Part shown: one piece after another, positions 8,082 to 14,415 of the stretch
Numbering within the stretch: position 1 is the stretch's first letter
Layout: every line of letters begins with the position of its first letter
DNA from: Clostridia bacterium
Lineage (GTDB): Bacteria > Bacillota > Clostridia > Oscillospirales > CAG-272
Length of the DNA: 34,718 nucleotides
Direction: 5' to 3'
Assembly: GCA_017454465.1 (NCBI GenBank)
Contig: JAFTCY010000011.1
Span: 1 to 34,718, forward strand
Translations under genes and position numbers: made by a program
The notes under the pieces: model-generated
The model's database searches: none
What the model saw: the letters and a program-made list of their open reading frames with translations, nothing else
Told to the model about the DNA's origin: nothing

Positions 8082-8108
8082 GGCAACGGTAATTTTTGTA
8101 TTTATATA

Positions 8109-8137
8109 TTGAATTTGACATCACTCTCGTATATAAT
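8109..8137 (+). promoter_or_regulatory. Promoter of the XpaC-like gene
   Basis: TTGAAT (8109-8114) and a perfect TATAAT (8132-8137) are separated by 17 bp. A second -35-like TTGACA at 8115-8120 lies only 11 bp from the -10 and is too close to use. The predicted start site near 8144 gives a leader of about 40 bases. Confidence 0.7.
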
Positions 8138-8182
8138 TATTGGAGATATTTATGGCATTAACCACCGGAAAGGAGGAGACCG

Positions 8183-9634
8183 ATGAACGGAAATACAAGA
8201 AGGCCGCGATTTGATATTCCTATTCCGCTGATCGTACTGGCATATATTGTTCATTTTCCCGTCGGTATAGTGCTAACAGTGTTAAAAATAGTTTTTTCTG
8301 TCATCAATACCTCCCCCGGAACCGGAAACAGCGGCAACACTTCCGGAGCAAGAATCAACTTTGACAATCTTTCGCAAAACTCAACTTACCAGCAGAGAGC
8401 TTCCGCTGCCACAGGTACCGGTCCTGTTTCGGAAAAGGCACGGCAGCAGTACAATGAATACGTTAACAGGACCCAGCAGGCCAATGCACAGCAGAATACG
8501 GGAATTAATCAGAACGCAAACGCTCAGCAGACTACATTCGGTAAAGTGACCCAGTCGAGCTATACCGGGAGCAGCGCACAGAAGAAGGCTTCTGAAACTG
8601 CGCAGAAAAAAGAAACTCCGAAATCAAAGACCGCTGACAGCAAGTCAGTAACCCTGACGAGGATATTCGGTATCGTGACCGGTATCATTTCCCTGCTTAC
8701 TATGTTCGGCATTTCGGGAATCGATTATTTTCTGTTCGTCACCCTTCCCCTCATGCTCACCTCGGCAGGTCTTCTTGTAGGATCCCATTTCCTCAAGAGA
8801 AGAGATATCCGTCTTGCAAGGATCAAAGCCATAATAGGAAACCGCCAGAGCATCAATCTTTCCAAACTGGCTGCGGCCTCAGATGTCAGCATCAAGAAAG
8901 TCAGGAACGATCTGCAGAAACTCATAGACAAGGGCGAGTTCGGAGACCAGGCATATATTGACCTGGGGACCAACAACTTCATGAGAACGCCTCAGGCTGA
9001 ACCTGACGACCCCGCTCAGTTTGACTATACTAAACTGTACGGAAATACGTTTAAAAAGAAGAACAAAAACGAGCAGACGGCTCAACAGACTCAGGATACT
9101 CCTTCTGAAGAAGGTTCGGATGACAACTTCTCAGTGATAATCAAGGAGATCAGACGGCTCAACTCAGAAATAAAGGACAAGGAAGTATCGTCGAAGATCG
9201 ATGAAATAGAGATACATACAAAGAACATCTTCGATTACATCACATATCATCCTGAAGCGACACCTCAGATCAGAACGTTCATGAACTATTACCTGCCGAC
9301 CACTCTCAAGCTTCTTGAATCCTACAGCGGCATTGAAAAAGTCGGCGTAGCCGGTGAGAACATGAAGAAGAGCAAAAAGAATATCGAACAGATACTCGAC
9401 ATGCTCGTTGCCGGTTTCAAACAGCAGTATGACCAGCTGTTCAAAAAAGAATCCATCGACATAAGCAGCGATATCTCGGTACTTGAGACAATGCTTGCCA
9501 AAGACGGGCTGAGCCACAAGGAAGGATTTGACATTGCTGACATGATGAACAGCTATACGGATGATATAAGCGGGTCGTCCGGAACCGCTTCAGCCGGCGG
9601 AGCGGCGGCTGCGGAGGCACCGGATAAAGAATAA
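8183..9634 (+). CDS. Membrane protein with XpaC-like (halogenated-indolyl phosphate hydrolysis family) C-terminal domain
   Basis: The product has 483 residues. Residues of about 13-42 are hydrophobic (a likely membrane segment). A Gln/Asn/Ser/Thr-rich disordered linker follows to about 150, then two membrane helices around 158-205. Residues of about 210-255 look like a small winged-helix unit (INLSKLAAASDVSIKKVRND). An acidic, Gln-rich linker leads to a helical C-terminal domain (about 310-460; FSVIIKEIRRLNSEI, MNYYLPTTLKLLESYSGI) that resembles the XpaC/PF10112 family. The family name comes from an indirect phenotype and its biochemistry is unknown. XpaC genes often neighbour telA, but none is present here. 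AGGAGG lies 6 bases before the ATG. The very C-terminus is Ala/Gly-rich. Confidence 0.72.
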   Translation: MNGNTRRPRFDIPIPLIVLAYIVHFPVGIVLTVLKIVFSVINTSPGTGNSGNTSGARINFDNLSQNSTYQQRASAATGTGPVSEKARQQYNEYVNRTQQANAQQNTGINQNANAQQTTFGKVTQSSYTGSSAQKKASETAQKKETPKSKTADSKSVTLTRIFGIVTGIISLLTMFGISGIDYFLFVTLPLMLTSAGLLVGSHFLKRRDIRLARIKAIIGNRQSINLSKLAAASDVSIKKVRNDLQKLIDKGEFGDQAYIDLGTNNFMRTPQAEPDDPAQFDYTKLYGNTFKKKNKNEQTAQQTQDTPSEEGSDDNFSVIIKEIRRLNSEIKDKEVSSKIDEIEIHTKNIFDYITYHPEATPQIRTFMNYYLPTTLKLLESYSGIEKVGVAGENMKKSKKNIEQILDMLVAGFKQQYDQLFKKESIDISSDISVLETMLAKDGLSHKEGFDIADMMNSYTDDISGSSGTASAGGAAAAEAPDKE

Positions 9635-9652
9635 TGTACAGAAAACGCTTAT

Positions 9653-9691
9653 AAAAAAAGCAGGATTTGAGCGGTCCTGCTTTCTTTTTTT
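9653..9691. terminator. Bidirectional terminator between the XpaC-like and ABC exporter genes
   Basis: AAAGCAGGA (9657-9665) pairs perfectly with TCCTGCTTT (9675-9683) over 9 bp with a 9-base loop. An A-run precedes it and a T-run follows, so it can end transcription from both converging genes. Confidence 0.85.
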
Positions 9692-9707
9692 GGATTGTCT
9701 GATCGTT

Positions 9708-11687
9708 TTACTCGCCTGATCTTTCCGGTTGGTTGCCCAGAATAAAGTCCTCAGCAGAGGCTCCGTCGATCGGTGTGATATACCTCTTTGCCTGCGTTGT
9801 AAACAGTTCGTAATACAGGCCGCGGTTCAGCATCAGTTCCGAGTGGTTACCCGTCTCTACAAGTTTCCCGCCGTCAATGACTACTATCTTGTTTGCCACT
9901 GTAGCGCTGGACAGCCTGTGTGAGACGAATATGGTTGTTTTGTCTTCTCTCAGCCTGTCAAACTGATTGTAGATCTCCTGTTCCGCGATGGCGTCAAGGC
10001 TTGCCGTAGGCTCGTCAAGGATCATGACATCGGAGTCGCTGTAGAAGGCTCTCGCTATGGAAAGCTTCTGCCACTGACCGATCGACAACTCGATACCGTC
10101 ATCCTCAAAGTATCTCATCAGAGGCGTATTATACTTTTTCGGAAGATCTTCGATGAACACGCTTGCCGTTGACTGAACAGCCGCTTCCTCAATATCCTCC
10201 TGGGTCCCGTTTCGGGCTACCTCTCCGAATCTGATGTTTTCTGAGACATCCACCGCATATTTGCCGAAGTCCTGGAAGATTATGCCGAACATGGAATACA
10301 GATCGGATGTATCGTATTCCTTGATGTTATACCCGTCCAGGAATATCTCTCCCTCAGTGGGATCATACAGCCTGGTAATGAGTTTTATGAGCGTAGTCTT
10401 GCCTGCGCCGTTCACTCCCACCAGTGCGCATGTATCTCCGGGATCAAGCTTGAAACTGATATCGTCAAGAACTTTTCTGTCGGTTCCCGGGTATGAGAAT
10501 GAAACATGCTTCAGTTCTATCGTGTGTCCGATATGCTTCGTTACATGCCTCGGTTCAGGAAGTGAGGACTTAATGTGTCTCTCCTCGTTCATGAACTTGA
10601 TCAGATTGTCGATAAACAGAGTACCTTCATATATCGAGGCTCCTGTCGCCACCAGTGACCCCACGCCTCCCGCGATGGACATAAGTGCATTGACGTACAT
10701 GTTGTAGTCACCGATCTTGTAAAGACCGTCTGTGGCGCCTTTCGCTATGAACAGGAACATAATGCAGTTGACAGCCGTTCCCACGAAGTTATGCCCAATA
10801 TTCCAGAGGCCTTCGCCCACGAACAGCTTCTTGAGTCCCTTGAAATACTTCTGGAACGTTTCCTTATACCGTCCGATGAATGTGTCGTACAGATTGAATA
10901 TACGTACTTCCTTCACCATGTCCTTGTTGGTCATGACGTCGGAATAGTAGTCCATCTGGCGCCTTTCCTTGGAGTGGAACCTGACGTACCAGAAGCTCTT
11001 TTTTCTGTATGTAAAGTTAATAATCGCAGCCGGTATGGCCATAATGATTATTATCACCGGGAAGAGCGGGACAACGGAGATAAGGATCACAAGATAAGAT
11101 ATCATGCTTATGATCGTACTTATCATTGAGAAGTTGTTATTAAGGATGCTAAGGGGGCGCATGGACGCTTCCCTTTTCGCGTTTTCAAACCGGGCGTAGA
11201 ATTCCGGATCATCAAAGCTTGCAAGATCGACCTCGTGAGCTTTGTACATGATCTTCAGATTGATATGGTTGACCACAAGCTCACCGGATATGTTGTTGAC
11301 GATTCCGCTGATCCTGCTTATTGTCGTGCTTATAAAGTTGAAGGCAAACTGTAGGATAAGAAGTCCGACGACAGTATTGAAAAGGTTTTCTCCTCCTGTG
11401 GTTATTGATACATACGCATCCTGCAGCGAGTTCAGGAGCAGCCTGGATATAAACAGGCTTATGACAGGAGACACGCCGTTCCAAATCGCCAGAAACACGA
11501 GGAATATAAAGATCCACGGCCTTGTTTCCCATACGAGCTTGAAAATATAGAACAGTCTTTTAAAGAATTTGCTCAGAACGGTCCACAGATATTTCGGAAC
11601 TTCCCTGATGGATTCCGGTTTGGGCTCCTTCAGCTTTTCCATCATCTTTTCCCGGTCTCTCATTGCCTGCCCTCTTGGTTCGGCCAT
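9708..11687 (-). CDS. ABC exporter: fused membrane and ATPase domains
   Basis: The product has 659 residues. A charged cytoplasmic N-terminus of about 50 residues is followed by a six-helix exporter-type membrane domain to about residue 370 and a nucleotide-binding domain. That domain carries Walker A GVNGAGKTTLIKL, a Q-loop (FGIIFQDFGKY), signature LSIGQWQKLSIARAF, Walker B VMILDEPTASLD and the H-loop FVSHRL. All catalytic positions are intact. The architecture is that of half-size exporters (MsbA/lantibiotic-export style), which act as dimers. With no partner half-transporter next door it could be a homodimer. The signature LSIGQ rather than LSGGQ recalls peptide-exporter relatives, but no peptide precursor gene is visible, so the substrate is unknown. 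GAGGTG precedes the ATG, and the gene has its own promoter and terminator. Confidence 0.94.
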   Translation of the reverse strand: MAEPRGQAMRDREKMMEKLKEPKPESIREVPKYLWTVLSKFFKRLFYIFKLVWETRPWIFIFLVFLAIWNGVSPVISLFISRLLLNSLQDAYVSITTGGENLFNTVVGLLILQFAFNFISTTISRISGIVNNISGELVVNHINLKIMYKAHEVDLASFDDPEFYARFENAKREASMRPLSILNNNFSMISTIISMISYLVILISVVPLFPVIIIIMAIPAAIINFTYRKKSFWYVRFHSKERRQMDYYSDVMTNKDMVKEVRIFNLYDTFIGRYKETFQKYFKGLKKLFVGEGLWNIGHNFVGTAVNCIMFLFIAKGATDGLYKIGDYNMYVNALMSIAGGVGSLVATGASIYEGTLFIDNLIKFMNEERHIKSSLPEPRHVTKHIGHTIELKHVSFSYPGTDRKVLDDISFKLDPGDTCALVGVNGAGKTTLIKLITRLYDPTEGEIFLDGYNIKEYDTSDLYSMFGIIFQDFGKYAVDVSENIRFGEVARNGTQEDIEEAAVQSTASVFIEDLPKKYNTPLMRYFEDDGIELSIGQWQKLSIARAFYSDSDVMILDEPTASLDAIAEQEIYNQFDRLREDKTTIFVSHRLSSATVANKIVVIDGGKLVETGNHSELMLNRGLYYELFTTQAKRYITPIDGASAEDFILGNQPERSGE

Positions 11688-11719
11688 AAAAACACCTCTT
11701 CTGCTTTAAAATTTAGTTT

Positions 11720-11748
11720 ATTATAAAAAAAACAGCTACACATGTCAA
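11720..11748 (-). promoter_or_regulatory. Sigma-A promoter of the ABC exporter gene
   Basis: On the - strand a perfect TTGACA (11748-11743) and a perfect TATAAT (11725-11720) are separated by 17 bp. The predicted start is near 11713, about 26 bases before the ATG. A perfect inverted repeat begins 5 bp upstream of the -35. Confidence 0.85.
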
Positions 11749-11752
11749 CATA

Positions 11753-11795
11753 ATTCAGCGGCATATCCGGGTAAATCCATGATATGCCGCTGAAT
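11753..11795. repeat. Perfect 15-bp inverted repeat (terminator stem or operator)
   Basis: ATTCAGCGGCATATC (11753-11767) and its exact reverse complement (11781-11795) flank a 13-base spacer. It begins 4 bases after the stop of the HAD phosphatase gene, so its RNA hairpin could end the mnmA-traX-HAD transcript. However, the T-run that would follow on that strand is missing; only a distant one lies about 20 bases on. Its position just upstream of the exporter's -35 box makes an operator role an alternative. Confidence 0.7.
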
Positions 11796-11799
11796 GATT

Positions 11800-12447
11800 T
11801 CATATTTCCGCAAGAATGCTCTCAAGTTCCTCAAAAGTCCCGGCGATACGGTCGGCTCCGGCTGTCTCAAGTTCCTTACGAGATCCGAAGCCCCATGTTA
11901 CCCCTACCGACTTCAGCCCGCAGGCTTTGGCCCCTTCTATGTCATGCCGGCGGTCTCCCACCATCACTGTATTGTCTCTCTGCGATTCCGATAGCTGAAG
12001 AGCATACTCGATCACGTCCTTTTTTGCGGTCCTCTGCTCACCCATGGTGGCTCCGCAGACATAATCGAAATACCCTGCCAGACCGAACCTGTCAAGTATC
12101 CTTTTCGCAAAGAATTCCGGTTTTGAAGTTGCCAGACAGATCTTCTTCCCCGTCTTTTTTATCCTTCCGAGGCTCTCCCAGACGCCGGGATATGGAGTGT
12201 TCTCAAAAAGCCCGGTCTCGGAAAAATGCTCTCTGTAGTACACCACAGCCTGTTCGGCCTCTTCTTTTGAAATGTTGCAGTATTCCATAAACTGTGTGAT
12301 GAGAGGAGGACCGATAAAGGAATAAAGCTCCTCTCTGGGCGGAACTTTCCTTCCCATACGCTCAAGGGCGTGCATCACTGAATTTGTGATACCCAGAGAC
12401 GGATCCGTAAGGGTCCCGTCAAGATCGAAAAAAACCGTGTCTGTCAT
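11800..12447 (-). CDS. HAD-family phosphatase, phosphoglycolate phosphatase-like
   Basis: The product has 215 residues. HAD motif I is FFDLDGTLTDP near the N-terminus. An alpha-helical cap follows (GITNSVMHALERMGRK onward), then motif II LATSKPEFF, the motif III Lys in AKKDVIEYAL, and motif IV MVGDRRHDIEGAKACG. These place it in the Gph/PpaX-like subgroup with a C1-type cap. Members dephosphorylate small substrates such as phosphoglycolate, pyrophosphate or nucleotides, and sequence alone does not fix which. GGAG lies 8 bases before the ATG. It is the last gene after mnmA and traX, with a 13-bp gap. Confidence 0.9.
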   Translation of the reverse strand: MTDTVFFDLDGTLTDPSLGITNSVMHALERMGRKVPPREELYSFIGPPLITQFMEYCNISKEEAEQAVVYYREHFSETGLFENTPYPGVWESLGRIKKTGKKICLATSKPEFFAKRILDRFGLAGYFDYVCGATMGEQRTAKKDVIEYALQLSESQRDNTVMVGDRRHDIEGAKACGLKSVGVTWGFGSRKELETAGADRIAGTFEELESILAEI

Positions 12448-12460
12448 AACATCTCTCCGG

Positions 12461-13162
12461 TCAGATAATAAGGCTCAGCAGGTATAGCACAATAAAATGC
12501 GCTGCATAGAATATGTAGAAGAAATACTTGAATCTGCTTCCGGGTCTTGTTCCTGTTTCTCCGTTGTATAAAGCCAGAAGAGGCAGGGCGGCAAGAGAGG
12601 CCAGCTGGATAAAGGATTTGTGCGCCACGCATTCATAGATACACAGGGCGCACAGACATGTTCCGAAACCGAGAAGTCTTATCTTCCTGTCTTTTGAAAT
12701 ACTTGTACATACCGGGATCATGATCCCGATAAAACCATAATCAACCTCAACGAACCGGCAAAGCAAGAAGGAAAGCGCAGCGCCAAGTACAAAGAACGCT
12801 CCGTCTCTGACGGCAGGAGACCTTTTCTCACCGGAAAGAGATGAGGCAATGCTGTTCCGGGCTCTCTCATAGAGCCACATCAGTATTATGGAGATTGAAA
12901 AGGTGATCAGGACTCCAAGGTACATCCGCCTCTCCACTATAAAAAAGACGATCTGGCAAAGGATGCCGAAAACAAATATCCTGAGAAAATACTTTAACCG
13001 GTTCCTCGTGTGAAGAAAGCCCTCAGCGATGAAAAAGGCGTATATGGGGAACGCAAGCCTGCCTATGATCCTCAGAAACGAAAGCTGAGGAAAGACCATG
13101 ATACATGCGTGGTCGCACAGCATGGAAAATGCCGCTATAAGCTTGAGAACCAGCGCTGTCAT
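12461..13162 (-). CDS. TraX family integral membrane protein
   Basis: The product has 233 residues. The ATG at 13162 is preferred over the in-frame GTG at 13171 because GGAGG lies 8 bases upstream of it. The N-terminus contains the family hallmark LKLIAAFSMLCDHACI, then GRLAFPIYAFFIAEGF. Around seven hydrophobic segments span the protein, with charged loops such as RARNSIASSLSGEKR. TraX was named for F-pilin N-acetylation, but chromosomal homologues in Firmicutes are stand-alone, and their role as membrane acyltransferase-like proteins is not established. It sits 19 bp after mnmA and 13 bp before the HAD gene; no conjugation genes are near. Confidence 0.85.
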   Translation of the reverse strand: MTALVLKLIAAFSMLCDHACIMVFPQLSFLRIIGRLAFPIYAFFIAEGFLHTRNRLKYFLRIFVFGILCQIVFFIVERRMYLGVLITFSISIILMWLYERARNSIASSLSGEKRSPAVRDGAFFVLGAALSFLLCRFVEVDYGFIGIMIPVCTSISKDRKIRLLGFGTCLCALCIYECVAHKSFIQLASLAALPLLALYNGETGTRPGSRFKYFFYIFYAAHFIVLYLLSLII

Positions 13163-13181
13163 GATCCTCACCTCCGGATCA

Positions 13182-14267
13182 TCAGAATTTCGTACGTGTT
13201 ATTATTCCTCCGCCGACCACGATGTCTCCGTCATACATAACGACTGACTGGCCTTTGGTTATTGCCCTCTGAGGTTCATCAAATCGGACCTCAATTTTAT
13301 CATCATCAGTCTGAACGACTGTCGCGGGCTGCTCCTTGTGGCGGTACCTTACCTTTGCCGTGACCCTCAGGGGACGGTCGATCCGCTCGCACGAAATCAG
13401 ATTTATATTGCCGGCCTCAAGCCTGTCCGAAAACAGTTCTTCTTCTCTCGCAAGAGTGACGGTGTTCGATACGGGGTCCACATCCGATACGTAAAGAGGC
13501 TCTTCAAGAATAAGCCCGAGGTGCTTTCTCTGTCCTATGGTGTACTTTATGATACCCTGATGGCGGCCAAGCACATTTCCGCTTTTGTCGACATAGTCTC
13601 CTGACGGGTACTCTCTGCCGGTGTATTTCTTTATAAAGTTTACATATTTGCCGTCAGGCACGAAGCAGATGTCCTGGCTGTCATGCTTTCTGGAATTGAT
13701 GAATCCCCTCTCTTCGGCAACGCGCCTGGTCTCTTCCTTCGTCATGCTGCCGAGAGGAAACAGGGTGTGGCTCAGCTGTTCCTGGGTCAGGGAATAAAGG
13801 ACGTATGTCTGGTCTTTATTTGCGTCTGCACTGCGTTTCAAAAGATATCTTCCGCCGCCTGCCGCCGGTTTTTCCACCACTGCATAATGACCTGTGGCTA
13901 CGTATCCGCAGGATAGTTCCTGCGCTCTCTGGTACAGCTTTTCAAACTTGATATATCTGTTACAGTCAATACAGGGGTTCGGTGTCCTTCCGTTCTCGTA
14001 GTCGGAAACGAACCTGTCTATCACTTTTTCTTTGAAAACATCTGAAAAGTTAAATACATAATGGTGTATCCCGAGCTGCCTCGCCACGCTTCTCGCGTCC
14101 TCGGTATCGTCCAGGGAACAGCATGTATGACCTTCCGTGATACATATATCTTCGTTGTGAAAGAGCTTCATCGTCACTCCCGTGACATCATATCCTTCCA
14201 TCACAAGCAGATAGGCCGCCACACTTGAGTCAACGCCGCCGCTCATGGCCATAAGAACTTTTGCCAT
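13182..14267 (-). CDS. mnmA: tRNA-specific 2-thiouridylase MnmA
   Basis: The product has 361 residues, normal for MnmA. The N-terminal PP-loop SGGVDSS (residues 9-15) binds ATP. Cys102 in NPCIDCN and Cys201 in SQDICFV are the catalytic pair. The central domain carries TGHYA and KDQTYVLY, and the C-terminal beta-barrel begins around VSDVDP. MnmA transfers sulfur to C2 of U34 in tRNA-Lys, tRNA-Glu and tRNA-Gln, in the cytoplasm, using sulfur passed from a cysteine desulfurase not encoded here. GGGGGTGA precedes the ATG, and a consensus promoter with a leader of about 60 bases drives it together with traX and the HAD gene. Confidence 0.97.
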   Translation of the reverse strand: MAKVLMAMSGGVDSSVAAYLLVMEGYDVTGVTMKLFHNEDICITEGHTCCSLDDTEDARSVARQLGIHHYVFNFSDVFKEKVIDRFVSDYENGRTPNPCIDCNRYIKFEKLYQRAQELSCGYVATGHYAVVEKPAAGGGRYLLKRSADANKDQTYVLYSLTQEQLSHTLFPLGSMTKEETRRVAEERGFINSRKHDSQDICFVPDGKYVNFIKKYTGREYPSGDYVDKSGNVLGRHQGIIKYTIGQRKHLGLILEEPLYVSDVDPVSNTVTLAREEELFSDRLEAGNINLISCERIDRPLRVTAKVRYRHKEQPATVVQTDDDKIEVRFDEPQRAITKGQSVVMYDGDIVVGGGIITRTKF

Positions 14268-14334
14268 CCGGTCACCCCCCTTCTGTTATCGAACGTCTGT
14301 CAGGCAAGCTGACACTGCTGGAATTGTCTTTTTG

Positions 14335-14364
14335 ATTATATAATACCCCTGAGCTTCGTGTCAA
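14335..14364 (-). promoter_or_regulatory. Promoter of the mnmA-traX-HAD operon
   Basis: On the - strand perfect TTGACA (14364-14359) and TATAAT (14340-14335) hexamers are separated by 18 bp. The leader of about 60 bases contains a short hairpin GTCAG/CTGAC. Confidence 0.75.
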
Positions 14365-14379
14365 CCGTAATCATGCCGC

Positions 14380-14406
14380 AAAAACAGCCGGGTCTCCCCG
14401 GCTGTT
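14380..14406 (-). terminator. Rho-independent terminator after the PBP gene
   Basis: AACAGCCGGG (14383-14392) pairs perfectly with CCCGGCTGTT (14397-14406) over 10 bp with a 4-base loop, followed on the - strand by TTTTT. It lies 10 bases after the PBP stop and would end the long nusB-to-PBP gene series. Confidence 0.88.
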
Positions 14407-14415
14407 CCCAGTGTA

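Noticed and set aside
8115..8137. TTGACA/TATAAT pair as the XpaC-like gene promoter
   Set aside because: The spacing is only 11 bp; the overlapping TTGAAT at 8109 gives the proper 17 bp.
12461..13162. Conjugative element suggested by the TraX-like gene
   Set aside because: No other transfer, relaxase or pilus genes are present, and TraX homologues are common as chromosomal singletons in Firmicutes.
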